64,000 bases of DNA from Larimichthys crocea (GCF_000972845.2 NC_040027.1:10398954-10462953), one strand, 5' to 3'. Counted from the first letter of the stretch, positions 1 to 12,162 are shown. The notes: generated by a model from the letters alone, not told the origin. Program-made: numbers and translations.

Positions 1-848
1 TCAGGTATATAGAACAGGAAATATGCGCCGTGTCATGAACTACATAGAAATGACACTTATTAATTTCTATCTGCAGCATTAACTGTAGTTTATCGATTTA
101 ATCTGTAGTCCTGGTGATAAACTGCAGAGCAGGCAAGCAATCAGAAATGGACTGAAACAAATGGCACTAATAAAGTATAACATATTTGTAGTTCATTGGC
201 TACACGCTGAACTCCCTCTCTGGCCCTCTGAGGTATCGCTGACAGGTGACAAGTGAGCTTGGGCTGCAGTGATGAGGAAAAAAACTTTGGTTTCCAACAG
301 ATCTCTAAAGTGAAGCGCACAAAGTGCGACGATCACGGTGGTCTGTCAGTTATGGGCTTACACATGAATGGGACAACTGCTGTCGACTCGGCTGTAGCTG
401 TAGCCCAGACGCTGTAGGTGTTCAGGCCGTGTGCCCGCTGTAAAACTGAGGGAGGGGGTCGTACTTCTTTCTCTTTATCAGCCAAATCATAACTGAAGTC
501 ATCTCATGACGCTTTCCATACAGAGCATTTTATCATACTTCTTCTACTTATATTATAATACTACTTCTAATATAAGTTCTTTTGAACACTAAATAATCTT
601 AATCCCTTCACTAATCGATAATATGCCAGCCGATGTGGACACAGATTAGGTTCCTGGGCTAGGCTGGTTGCAAAAAACACATTAAGAAAGACACTTGAGG
701 ATTAATATTGCCTTAGTTTAGGAAAAAACTAAGATATTATGGCATTGAAAGAGAATTTGTTTGTGCTATACGTTGATGTCTCACAAAGAAAAGTAGAAAA
801 GGAGGAAATGATTGGACACACACAAACAAAGGTCGAAACCTGACTTAC
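1..848 (-). other. gmds: gmds intron (5' part), open at the window edge
   Basis: Sequence downstream of the 849-945 exon in the transcript. It begins with donor GTAAGTCA read on the minus strand from base 848. I searched both strands for the final GMDS exon (the DFLQGD segment) and did not find it. The stretch is AT-rich, with no clear repeat family and no gene. Confidence 0.85.
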
Positions 849-945
849 CACTTCAGTAGGACGGAAGTATTTCGGGTCCACTTTCACATGTACCACCCCT
901 GTCTCCTGGCAACGGCCAACCTCGTTCTCATCCTTTCCTTCCCAC
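849..945 (-). CDS. gmds: gmds internal coding exon (third of three): GDP-mannose 4,6-dehydratase
   Basis: This 97-bp exon supplies one base to a split valine codon and then 32 codons: [12 protein letters not shown], then a [11 protein letters not shown] stretch, ending KYFRPTEV. It matches the C-terminal third of vertebrate GMDS (about human residues 298-329). The YFRPTEV motif is also recognisable in bacterial Gmd and belongs to the GDP-sugar-binding C-terminal subdomain. On the minus strand the acceptor is TTTCCAG directly before GTGGGAAGG, and the donor is GTAAGTCA after GAA GTG (phase 0). It lies 405 bp downstream of the 1351-1469 exon in the transcript. The remaining ~43 residues of the protein (starting DFLQGD in human) are not found in bases 1-848, so the last exon is outside the window. 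Confidence 0.97.
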
Positions 946-1350
946 CTGGAAAGACACAAATCTTAAAAAGAGGAAGGAATATTTTCCCACAGCTGCTGGA
1001 AGGCTCAGCTGTCCGTCCCCCTCTAGTCTCCCTGATTATTTCTTGTGCAGTTTGTTTCTTTAGCGTCTCGCGCAGACAAAACATGCCACACGTCTCTTTT
1101 TCCCTTTTTCTTGAAATCAACACAGCACGCATCACGGTCGCACACCTTTACCGACATGTCAACTTCTTCTACGACACAAGAGGGAGGTGAATGAGAGGTG
1201 AGCGGATATGTGGCATTGAAAGGGAGACAGAAGTTTCCACAATAGGGCCTGAAAACATTGCTGGCTTTATCCGTGATGGCGCTATTCAAACATGACAGAA
1301 CCGTTACAGAGAAATGCACGTATGAAATAAGACTGTGTATGTGCACTTAC
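946..1350 (-). other. gmds: short gmds intron, 405 bp
   Basis: Complete intron between the 1351-1469 and 849-945 exons, with a GTAAGT donor (read from base 1350) and a TTTCCAG acceptor (ending at 946). It splits a valine codon GT|G. Its compact size contrasts with the 60-kb intron immediately upstream. No internal gene or repeat is apparent. Confidence 0.92.
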
Positions 1351-1469
1351 ACAATAGTCTTCCCCACATGTTTGAAGGCCTTCTCCACAAACTCCCTCAC
1401 GCTGTGGACCTCCCCCGTCGCTATGACGAAATCCTCCGGCTCCTCCTTTTGCAGCATCAGCCACATAGC
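1351..1469 (-). CDS. gmds: gmds internal coding exon (second of three): GDP-mannose 4,6-dehydratase
   Basis: This 119-bp exon encodes 39 codons plus the first two bases of a valine codon. The peptide starts AMWLMLQ, contains [17 protein letters not shown] and ends HVGKTI, which is diagnostic of vertebrate GMDS (about human residues 258-296). It continues exactly from the DYVE end of the exon 60.2 kb upstream in the transcript, phase 0 to phase 0. The EDFVIATG segment is part of the C-terminal substrate-binding portion of the SDR fold. Minus-strand splice sites are clear: acceptor TTTTTCAG before GCT ATG TGG, and donor GTAAGTGC after ATT GT. A competing reading that keeps GTG inside the exon would lose the GT donor, so the phase 2 end is preferred. 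It is completed by the first base of the 849-945 exon. Differences from the human protein are conservative (for example QKEEP and KAFKHV), as expected for a fish orthologue. Confidence 0.97.
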
Positions 1470-2111
1470 CTGAAAAAGAGAGACGGAGAGGTTAAAGCAC
1501 TGAGAGATCATAAAGACAGTTCGGCGCTCCACGCTGGACTCTGCCCAACTTGGTCCTGACAGACAGGAAGTGAACCTGCGACCTCTGAGCGGGGCATTCG
1601 CCCGTACCTCTTGTCCTGACGTCACGGCTGGGGGCTCATGGGACAAATACCGTGGGAAAGGAGGACAGAGCACTCCCACAGGCCCGCTGTGCTGCTGGCA
1701 CGCACGAAAACGCACACGTGGCCACGAACACACATGCACCTATGCACGCAAACAGATTTACACACAACTGACACAGTCCAACAGCCTGAAACGGCTCCAT
1801 GTGACAGACGAAAAGTTAATAGCAGCGCTAAGTACATGATACACTTCCAGAAATAAAAGCACAGCAATGTCCAGTTCTGAGTTGTGTTCACTATTTTCAA
1901 CTACATGGTGCAGGCAGTATTATTATTAGCCTATATACCCCAGTGAAAGCGGATAGTCTGGGTCCCTTAACGGACCCGGCACTATATTAAACAGCAAGTG
2001 AGGGCGTCTGTGCGTGGTTCCATAATATTTATGGTGAACCAGAGCCAGCAGGTCAGAGCTGCTGACCTCTGGCACGTCTAGCCTGATTAGAAGAGACTCG
2101 GCGGGGACACA

Positions 2112-2164
2112 AAGACAGACAGACAGACAGGCTGGCAGGCAGGCAGACAGGCAGACAGACAGAC
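2112..2164. repeat. Imperfect (AGAC)n/(GGCA)n tetranucleotide microsatellite
   Basis: A 53-bp run of AGAC units switching to GGCA units and back to AGAC. It is simple-sequence DNA inside the big intron. Confidence 0.9.
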
Positions 2165-3323
2165 GCGCACATCTGCACATGCACTGGCGAATCGAGACAC
2201 AAGCGTAGGCAGGTTTAAAAAGTGTAATATAAAATACAGGTGGGGATGATTTACAGTAGATTGATTTGATTCTGCTTGTTGATTTTAGTTTTTATGTATT
2301 TCTGGTTCAGACTCTTGGCAAAACATGTGAGCAAGAAAAGCAACCGAGGTCTGTTTAAATCAAAAGTTCCTCGGTGGATACTGTAAGGAGGAGTGCTAAA
2401 AGAAGAAATCGCCTCAGAGACTTGAGATGAAGAGGTAGATACATCAGGTGCTTGCAGACGTTTGGTTGGACATCAAACCAACAACTCATGAAGTTAAGTG
2501 ACAGCTTTTTCTGTTTTATTGGAAACTACCTGTTTGTTTTGCTCGGGCCTATTGTAAATGGAAAGGTGGACAGATATGTTTCCTCTCCATCTCTACTGAG
2601 GTGAGTGAATCATTTTGCCTTGTCTTGCTCTCTGAGGAGCACATCAGCACACTTTATGTGCTCTACTTGGATTTAGATTGAATGGCGTGTATGTGTGTGT
2701 TTTTTTTTTCTTTCGAGTGTGTGTATGTGTTCCATCCAGCCACTTCAGGATGTTTTATGCGATACAGTTGGACGGAGCAGAAGCTGGCTGTCTCTCTCTC
2801 TGCACATTTAGCAGATTGTGTTCCCTCAGCAGTAGTAACCATACATGTGTTTTTTGCAGACACAAATGAAACGAGTCGAACTTCCCAGTAGCTGCCCCCC
2901 CCCTAGAAACTTCATCACATCCAACAAAAGAAAGAAAAAAAAATGACGGAAACATCCTCTCGCCAATTTTTGGATTTCATACAGGGTTTATCCACTTTGG
3001 GGCATGCATGTGCAATCATTCTTAAATCTTAAATCTGGACATTTGTTTTTGAGATGCGTTTCCAAGAGGGAGTTGGCCAAGTCAGATATTTTGACCTGAT
3101 AAAATCCAAAGAAACCATCTTCTGGGGACCATGAATACTTATATTTAATTTGCATGGCAATACTGTGATTTGTTTAGTCAAGTCAAGTTTAAACTTGACT
3201 CGTTGGTGTTGCTAAAAGGAAGCTTAGAGTGTGTTCAAAATGGGAAATGTTCATCCTCTGGGGAGCACGAATATATTTGTTATACTATTATTATTAATTT
3301 TCTAATATCATTTTAAATTTTTG

Positions 3324-3794
3324 GTGTAAAACAGGGGTCTCCAAACTACGGGCCCGCCTAAACAATTGGTGTGGCCCACTTAACGATCCCTCTAAACATG
3401 GCCTATCTTTCAAAATTTGGCAAGGCCTAAGGTGGCGGCGGACAGACTGATCCCAGGCGGCAATCTAGGACTAGGGCGCACGGCGCATGTAGGGCGCACA
3501 AGTGGACGTGAGGGCGCACGAGAAAAAATTCGCCTTGGGGGTGCAAATGTGGCCAGGACCGGCACTGGCGCAATTTATCGCAACTTTCACTTCCTCCCGC
3601 AACAAAAATGTAAAAAGCACCGCAACCTGATGCAACATCAGGGATTTTAGGCCGCAACTATTTCAAAAAAGGCCCGTGAAATCCTGGTGGGACTGATATC
3701 ATTTCCGGTTATAGACTGACCCCGGCCCCCCATCACAGAAAGGCAAGTTGATGTGGCCCGCACCGAAAAACGTTTGGGGACCCCTGGTGTAAAA
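3324..3794. mobile_element. Non-autonomous hAT-type DNA transposon with 8-bp target duplication
   Basis: The element body is 3332-3786 (455 bp). Its ends are 15-bp terminal inverted repeats, CAGGGGTCTCCAAAC on the left and GTTTGGGGACCCCTG on the right, complementary except at one position. It is flanked by an exact 8-bp direct repeat GTGTAAAA at 3324-3331 and 3787-3794, the signature of hAT transposase insertion. The terminal sequence resembles Charlie-like hAT families. There is no transposase reading frame; the interior is GC-rich and CpG-containing, unlike its AT-rich surroundings, and includes a 77-codon open frame that does not look coding. It is therefore a deletion derivative mobilised in trans. 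The family name needs a repeat-library search. Confidence 0.93.
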
Positions 3795-4662
3795 GAAGGG
3801 TCAGGGAGGTCACGGTAGGGAGGATGAATATTTATATCAAATTTTACAGCAATAAAATCTTCTGGACCAAAGACTGATTAATCAAACTTAATATTACGTC
3901 CCGCTACAATAAAGAAGCAATAATTCAACCTTTAGAAATGTACGTGTTGACACTCTTGTGTATTAAAGTAGTGAATGTGCTGATTGTGGTATTGTAATAC
4001 ACACAAACACACACCGGGGTGATGGAATGCTCCTCCTCGGGGAGGCGAGGCCGTCCTATCTCAGGATCGTTCAGGGTCACCTGACCGCTCAGCGCTGATG
4101 GCTCCCCTGAGCCTGACCTCTCACCCTGCGGCCCCTGATGAACACACCAGATTCTCACACTGCTGCATAAGCCAATAATAGCACCTCAGCGTACGGCCGA
4201 CAGCAGAACACAAACGAATGGAAGCACGTTCATATTTTTCCACAACTGTGTTTTCAATTGTTTCCACATTTTGCGCTCGCGCGAGTTGACAGGAAAATTA
4301 AATTGGCTTACAAAACCAAATTTGTCTTTCTTTCGATTCATTGCTCAAAAGGGGGCCCTGTGGAGTTTTCCTGTATACAAACAATAGTTCTGTTTACAGT
4401 CGGCGTTACTCACCAAAGTGCCGTGTGTATCCTTGAGGTTTAACAAAAGTGCCATGTGCATTTCCTTCCTCATAAAACATCCGCAAAGCCGATTTGCAAC
4501 CATTTGAAATCCCGCATTATTTATCATTCTGCAGCTTTCTTCTTCTCCTCTACCTTTGATGGAGCATTGCTGCATGTTTTAGCATGTTACCACCACCTGT
4601 TGATCAGCGGAATAGTGCAACGCCATTGGTAGGACACAGTTCCGGATGATTAATGAATCTTT

Positions 4663-4875
4663 TTATACATTTTTCCAGCAAAATGCCAAACAAAGTTGAC
4701 GTCTCAGCCTATACAACGCAAAGATCCGCTGCTTTTCTCTCGGTTATATATTTGAGTTTGAGACTTTTGATCAGACAAAACAAGCAATTCATAGAAACGG
4801 TGATGTAATTTACTTTATAAATCCTTGACCAAACAATTAATCAGAAAAAATAATCTATCAATTTAGCTGCAGCCT
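4663..4875 (+). repeat. Degraded copy of a common teleost repeat (family with TTAATCG-rich ends), 3' portion
   Basis: The order of motifs matches a very common teleost interspersed repeat as I recall it: AAATGCCAAAC, a GCTGCTTTTCT segment, GACAAAACAAGCAATT, then CCAAACAATTAATCAG, ending GCTGCAGCCT. Full-length members have inverted ends (GGGCTGCAAC and GTTGCAGCCC type), suggesting a TIR element, but class is not certain. Three other fragments in this window are in the same orientation. Confidence 0.6.
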
Positions 4876-7800
4876 GACATGTTACACTATAACATAAACA
4901 AGATTTAATCGGAGGCGAATTCACAATCTGCCATTTCGGAATAAGTCGACCTCTCCCTCCTCGATGTGAGCCGGATTAATTATCACCCGTAACAGTGAAA
5001 TATCAAACACTGACATCTAGACTGTAATACTGTTTTGATCATCTGACTGGCTGCTTATTTGAACTTGTAATGAAGCAGACTCTTTTCCCTTTTTCCTGCG
5101 GACCACACTGATGAATGTGAGGCCTGTAGTAAACTGGATGGCTGTGATGATGGGAGTTGGGAACGCGGCTCGGCTTCTCTCGCAGCCAGAGAAAATGTTT
5201 ACGGCAGGAGCTGAGTGATCTGGCCCTCTGCTGATTCCTACCCGAGAAATGTGATAAATAATATGATGTGTATTTTTCTGATCATTGTAATGGGAATACA
5301 GCTCAGTGAAATCATGGGAGAAATCTGCGGCTCATTCTTCCCATCCCCTTCAGCGATAACAGCTAAGTGCTGGCTCCAGTGTTCCCACATTTAACTCATC
5401 CTTTTCTCAAACTGCTTTCCAGCAGATCACCACTTTTAACTTTTGCCCCCTTTCTCCTTCTCTTCTCCCCCTTCTGTTGCCCCCTCTCCCTCCCCCAGGA
5501 TCGCTCTGCTTCATTAGCTATCTGATAAACAGCTCAGAGGTTCAGCCCTTCACACTGGACCCGCACCTTCCTGTTCACATGGCCACAGGATGACCCCCAT
5601 CACACGCTCCGCACTCGACTCCAGCTAAGAGACGGAGACTGACCCCTGCAACCACCCGCAACCCCTTCACCTGAGTTATATTCTGACACACACGAGGGGA
5701 AACCTGGTGACCAGAGTTCAGATGTTGGGTTTTGCTCCGAGACTTGTAGGAAAATATGGATGTGTGTGTGTGTGTGTGTGTGTTTTGGTTTCGTTAGTTT
5801 GGCGTCAGGCGAGTGCTCGGCTCCAAGTTGGTGAAATGAAACAAATTTGTTAAGCTTCATTAAAGTCTAACAAGTTTGACTTGACTTTGAGTTTAGACTG
5901 TTACACTGTTTGTATTGCAAGTCAATGAGCAGGACTGTTTGGATTCTTTCACTGACGTGATGAAGCGTCTTGAAATATCAGATGTTTAATCAGCCAAACA
6001 CACATTAACACCTGCTTATTTAAGTATTTAACTGTCATAAATAATATAAACCTATCAAAATTATGATGCAAAATGATAGACACGACGCTAGATTTGATCC
6101 GTATCGCATGTATTCGTTTAGAAACTGGAGTTTCGCTCTTCGAACATGAATATTTCAGTACTAAATCATGTAGAAATACGTCCGTCTTTCAATTTCACTT
6201 TAGTTTTGTTACTTCTGTGATTTATTTAATCCACAAACACACCAATCAAAATGATAAAGTGACAACGCTCATGTCCAACGTGGTCCCAAGACGTTGAAAA
6301 AAGGCAGCCATAAAACACGCAACATAAATTAAAGCTGGAATGCGGGACCTTTACGTATAAGTGAGCGCCTGTTACATTCGCAGTCGATGCGGACTAATCC
6401 ACCAATCACAACCGAGAAAATCTTTCACTGTTTCGCAGTACAGCGGCAGTGATTCGTTGGCCAGATACTGAAGCGAGGGAGCAGGCTCATAATACATCCA
6501 TGTAACGATGAATATGGCGAAGTTTGGAAGTCGGCAGCGTTTGTGCGATTGCTCTCCCTGCCAGAGGGGGGGGACAAGTTTTGCACGGCAGGTTTGAATA
6601 ATAAAATCTTAAAAATACAAATAAAAGATGAAAATAACTTAAAAATTTAATAATAAATAGTTTCAGTTGATATTTTAAATCAGTTAATCATAATAAATTA
6701 CAGGCTTCAATCTGGAGCTGGAAGACAAGCCGCTGTCAATCAAGGAAAACTTACTGGGTCAAGCTCGTGCGTAAGATTTTAGATCTTAATTGCAGCAATT
6801 ATCCAATTAATAATTACGAAGAAATTCTTCACAAATCAGCTGATTTGATGACGCACATTTCTGGAGAAACAGCACACTTTCATACAGAAGGAGTTTTCAT
6901 GGCTTCAGAAGTCAGCTGCTGTGGTAGCTGCCACTTCTTCTTTTTTCTTTTTTTTTCCCTTCTCTTTCTTGAAAGTGTATTATATTTAATCCGTTCCATA
7001 TGCCCGAGTCAGATAGAGCACAGATAGAGCACAACCAAAGCTACGAGGCTGCGGGAAAATCCCTGGTACAAACCAAAGGCAGCCTGCTGACTCAGAATAC
7101 TCCTGTACGGGTCACACAGTCCACTCTCACCACTGCGATAGCAGCGGCTGCGAATACGCAGTTTCGGGGCACAAACTCTGAACATCTGCTGGTTTGAATG
7201 TGGCTTTTATCGGGAGATTAATTCGCCCTGGATGCTCTTACAGAACAGCAACTCTAAATAAATAAATGAGTGTCTTTGCTTGGAGAGAGAAGGTGGATGT
7301 TTCTCCTTCCTCTGCAGCCAGCTGACCCCTCCATCCTCCCCCCTCTCCGTGTCTCGCCTCCCTCCCTAAGTCCCAGGCTGTTACGTCCCCCCTCGGTCCT
7401 CCGTCTCTGGCTGCTTCACTACAGCTGACATGTGGAATGGCTCACAGTAAACACTTAATGGAGCTGCTATTATAGCCACAGAAAAGCCATCAGCCCCAAT
7501 CACTGCCTGCTAATGCCATTAACCTCAGGCTTTCACACACTCTCACACACAGATGCATGTGGGCACAGGTATCCACATGTTGGCAAATGTGCAAAACACA
7601 CACTGCCTCACCCACACATGAGAACATGTGACAAAGCTATACGGAGCAATGAAACCACTTGAGCTGGGATTCACTCAAAGTCCTGCACAAATAAAAACAG
7701 AGCTTCCAGTCAAACATTGTACGTTTCAAACAAACTACATATAGCATAAACGGATTACCAGCCTCTGACATCTAATTGCTTAAAGCCGCCTGAGTCTGTC

Positions 7801-9092
7801 TGAATCGTTGCAGCTTTGCCGAGAGACAATGAGCAGCGTTCTCACAGATTCTAACCTGATGGTAGCACTGAGAGTTTTGGGGGGGAGCTGCAGGTTCTAG
7901 TCCTTTCCCCACAACAGAGCTCGACCAGAACTGGCTTTTCCAGATCATTACCAGCTTAAGAGGTTCTCAGCTCTGTTCCACAACATGCTTGCGCAGCTGC
8001 CAGAAAAGAATGTTAAAGCCTGAAAAATAATAAGAAAAGTGTTCTTATTTTGGCGTGGGCCAGAGGGGAAGCCTTGAATCGGAGCAGACGCAGCTCTGGC
8101 CTGCCAGCCCCACCTCATACCACTGATAACAAGATTAATGACCCGCACTCACAGATACGATACGAGACACTCATGTGGATGTGAGAGTGCGCGCGGACGC
8201 GTGTACATCGCGGTGCGACGTCACATCTGGGCTCGGACATGGTCTCGCTCACGTACGTCATGAGTCGGCGTTATCAGCCAGTCTTTTCGGACCCACATCC
8301 ATCAAGACCACTACTTCCCTGACACACTGGCAATCATAGGCAGCCATCATGTACCCAGATTAGGCAAATGGTATTGAAATTACGACTCCAGAATGACCTA
8401 TAGGCCCCACGGCTGATACCAGAGTGAGGTCAGATAACCTCTTACTACTGTAGATGTTTACACAGGGGCTAAATTTAACTTGAAATTCGTCAAAACTCTA
8501 TTTGCATCACAACTATTCGGAGAATGACAGACGATACAGATTGACTTCCTCTAAACTCTCCTACACAGATCTCAATCTTGAAGTTTATGTAGAAATACTT
8601 ACGTAACTGTTTTTTGTATACTACTTCCAAAGAACACTGTACAAGCTTTCAGGAAAGGACGCTACAATAAGGTACGAGGTCCAGTTTAGGGAGGATGAAC
8701 TTGAAAAATGCATTCCACTGAAACTAAACTAACATTGTTCACATGATCCCATGATAGTGTGTGACATACTGCTGACATACCGAGGATCACTTGTCACTTG
8801 ACTTGACTACTATTCTACAGACAACTCGACTCTATTACTGGAACGGCTACAACATTTACACCCACAGTAAAGGCAGACACGGGCGACAGTAACCTGTGTC
8901 TCAGAACACTGGTTTGAAATTTGTTATGACACAGCTAGTGAGAGATATGCAGGCTGGCGGCTGACCATCAGGACACCGCTTGAACGAGAAGGGAGGATTT
9001 AATGGAGATGAACTAAAATTTCAGGGAGCTGAAAAAAGCGACGATACTTTTAATATTTAACAGGTTCTGCAAGATATCGGTCCATACTTCAC
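4876..9092. other. Intron block: no gene; AT-rich with a few repeat-poor patches
   Basis: Apart from the (GT)n at 5760 I see no RNA gene, exon or well-bounded transposon. 6340-6560 has the look of an old interspersed repeat (CpG-bearing, unlike its surroundings) but I could not define ends. 7425-7545 is a compact, motif-rich patch discussed in the findings. Confidence 0.6.
5760..5782. repeat. (GT)n microsatellite
   Basis: A run of about eleven GT/TG units. The only notable element in a 4-kb stretch otherwise lacking clear repeats. Confidence 0.9.
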
Positions 9093-9116
9093 GGATATCA
9101 GTAATATATTTGAGTT

Positions 9117-9524
9117 CACTTTAACCAACCAAATCTTCTTAGATTCCCATAGCAATAACTATGATATTAATATAATAAAATATGTATATCACGTTAATAA
9201 TTATGTTCTCTTTTGTGGTTCAGTTGGCTCTCTGTGTACACTTATGGTTGCAGACTCTCATTACACACACATTCACCAAACACAATAAAAGTTTATTTGA
9301 ATTTCATTTGTAGCATTATTTTCTTTTCTTCAAATTTTCGGGATAATATTGTTATTGTAAATTCTTTTGACCACATTAAACGTGTAGTGAAAATCTGACA
9401 TTATGGCAGCCTTATCCATATTTTTGCACCTTTAAAATAATACATTTGTTCCAGAAACAATGGAAACACTGCGGTTATACTACTATACTTTACTATATGG
9501 ACCAAACTGAATGATATAGTGACA
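9117..9524. repeat. 0.4-kb direct repeat, copy 1
   Basis: This 408-bp segment recurs at 10965-11391 in the same orientation, at roughly 97% identity by eye. The last ~150 bp of the two copies show no difference that I can see. Copy 1 lacks about 19 bases present in copy 2 (near base 9270). Copy 1 is additionally bracketed by a 27-bp direct repeat starting GGATATCAGTAATAT (9093-9119 and 9526-9552, three mismatches). Both copies end GTGACA. No coding capacity is convincing. It could be a dispersed repeat, an LTR-like pair, or a local duplication. Confidence 0.9.
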
Positions 9525-10140
9525 TGGATATCAGTAATATACCTGAGTTTACCAGTATGTTTACCTCTGCCTACAACCTGCATTAGTCTACAGTGGTTCG
9601 GTTGTCCACTCCCCTGTACAGAGAATAAGTAAAATAAATGATTATGGAAGGCAGCTTCTCCTACGGTGCACAATTTAACTGTGAAAAAAAAGAAAAAGTG
9701 TTGCTTTCAAAAATGTGTCACCTGAAATTATTAATGCATTTTTGTAAGCTGCAGTTTAAACTGTCGGCTCACCAGCGGGCACCGACGGAGCAGCGCTGTC
9801 TTTCAATTTATATTTTGGTCTTTGGCCATCAGCTCAGTCTCTTTACCTCCCCTCGAAGTGTTCAGTGCAACTCTACGGGCTCTACTTTTTAAATTTAATC
9901 CTCACTACTACGCTTTAATGTCGAAATTACGCAACCGTCCTGCGTGTTTGCAGGGCGCTGTCATTCCTGATTGCATACTTCTGGAAAATATGTGCATAAT
10001 TTAGTCGACCGGGCTGTGAGAAAAGAGGCGGGTCCGTATCACGTATCACGTAGTACTTTTGCAGTCATTTGACAAGTGTGTGTGTTTGTCACCTGAGTGA
10101 CCAGAGAGAGTGTGTATGAGGTTACAGAGGAGTGACAACA

Positions 10141-10142
<2 letters not shown>

Positions 10143-10176
<34 letters not shown>
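10143..10176. repeat. (GT)17 microsatellite, left arm of an inverted pair
   Basis: Pure 34-bp GT run. Together with the (CA)n at 10324-10368 it forms inverted complementary arms separated by 147 bases. Confidence 0.97.
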
Positions 10177-10180
<4 letters not shown>

Positions 10181-10319
10181 TAAACAGCATTCCACAACAG
10201 TGCAGGATAATCCCAAACACCGGATTAGAGAAGAATGAACACGTCTGACAGCTTCCTCTGAAACTCTGCACTCAAAGGATCCTTTTGTTCTTCGAGTGTC
10301 TTTGCTGTAATACGCATAA

Positions 10320-10323
<4 letters not shown>

Positions 10324-10368
<45 letters not shown>
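10324..10368. repeat. (CA)22 microsatellite, right arm of an inverted pair
   Basis: Pure 45-bp CA run, complementary to the GT run at 10143-10176. Single-stranded DNA or RNA from here could fold into a long hairpin. Confidence 0.97.
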
Positions 10369-10371
<3 letters not shown>

Positions 10372-10964
10372 GCACCTCCCCTCTAGCTGCTTGTAACTAT
10401 CAATACAGTATGTAAAGTGGCATTTTAGAAACCTTCTGTAAACTGCAGATCACGTAACAACAACCACAGCGCTGCCAACACGACGCTGACACACAATCCA
10501 CATCAGTGCAAACATTTTGACAACAGAGCAGGTGGGAGAGGAGCGGCAGGTCAGTGCAAGTCTGCAGGATGGTTTCTCCTCTCTGTGGTTTCTGATTAAG
10601 GCTGAGTGTTAAACCACAATACTCCAAAAACATCAGCTATCAAAAAGGATTTCTGAAAACTTGACAAGTGAAACGGCTTCAAATTAGTGATTCACAGACA
10701 GAGTTGTTTATTCTTGGATTAAATATTTCCACATCTAAAAAATCAGGAGTTTGTTTAACAATCACCAGATCAGGTATTACTTTGGTGTCTGCACCAGATC
10801 TAAAAAGGTATCACATACTGGCACTGACAGTGCAGGAGAGGGATTCAAAGATTATGAAATAAATAAAATAAATACTTCAAATGAATCCTTTATATTATAA
10901 AGGAAAACTATGTGTGAGGACAATTCAGTAATTAATCTAAATATAAAGAAATGGATATCTGTAA

Positions 10965-11391
10965 CACTTTAACCAACCAAATCTTTTTAGATTTCCACAC
11001 CAATAACTATGATATAAATATAATAAAATATATATATCACGTTAATAATTATGTTCTCTTTTGTGGTTCAATTGGCTCTCTTTGTACACTTATGGTTGCA
11101 GACTCTCATTACACTCACGTTTTTTTAAGAGTAATTTATTCACCAAACACAATAAAAGTTCATTTGAATTTCATTTGTAGCATTATTTTCTTTTCTTCAA
11201 ATTTTCGGGATAATATTGTTATTGTAAGTTCTTTCGACCACATTAAACGTGTAGTGAAAATCTGACATTATGGCAGCCTTATCCATATTTTTGCACCTTT
11301 AAAATAATACATTTGTTCCAGAAACAATGGAAACACTGCGGTTATACTACTATACTTTACTATATGGACCAAACTGAATGATATAGTGACA
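10965..11391. repeat. 0.4-kb direct repeat, copy 2
   Basis: Second copy of the segment at 9117-9524, 427 bp long because of an extra ~19 bases (a T-run plus AAGAGTAATTTA). The two copies are separated by 1,440 bp that contains the inverted GT/CA microsatellites. Copy 2 lacks the full 27-bp bracket repeat of copy 1 but retains GGATATC on its left side. Confidence 0.9.
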
Positions 11392-12161
11392 GGAATATTT
11401 CAAACTATTACAAAACAATAAATCTCCGGCTGTCACTGCGTCCTTAAAACCACAATGAAGTGCGCACAATAGGTCCATTAAGACCACTTCATGAGATGAT
11501 GGATCAGACAGTATTTCCTGCGACACTTCCCACATGCAGCTCTCCTCATAAATACTGGACCCTTAACAACATAACAACACAAAAGTCACATGTTTCTCAA
11601 ATTGGCCCTGCAGAGACGTTCAGTCTGAGGCTCAGTGACTAAGTCCTGCCACCCCATTATAAACCAGCACAGATAAACCAGCTGGTAAAAATAACATTTA
11701 AATGAATCTCATTTTTACACGATGAAGGGCCAACACCCTTTCAACAGGCAGCCAGTGGGTCCAGATATGAAGTTGGAAAGCAGATTAAAAAGCCCTGAAA
11801 TGGAGCCTGGTGGGCTAACATTCCACGAGTTCCAGAGCAGAGAAACTTTCATCCAATGAGTTTTCCTTTCCAACATATTTTATGTGACTACTCAGTTATG
11901 TCGGACTATAATCTCTCTCCTCATATAAGGCTTTTTTTTTATTTCCGTGTCTGCCCGCATCCCACAATCCCTGACGGTCTTGTAGTGAGTCAGTAAAGGG
12001 CAGGGGGTGGATTTGGCACCGGCGTGAAGCAGACCAGACCGAACCAGACCATACCAGGACAAACCTGAATCAAACCCGGGCCAGAGCAGGGCCGTATCAG
12101 ACTGCTTTCCAACCGTAATCCCTGTAAAAACAACTATGAACCTAAATCATTCAATTTAGGT

Positions 12162-12162
<1 letters not shown>

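Noticed and set aside
1..848. Search for the terminal gmds exon
   Set aside because: No segment on the minus strand encodes the expected DFLQGD-type C-terminus; the last exon must lie outside the window.
9283..9398. Conserved ~40-codon frame in both 0.4-kb repeats (NFICSIIFFSSNFRDNIVIV)
   Set aside because: Shared because the DNA is duplicated; no start context or extension beyond the repeat, so coding is unlikely.
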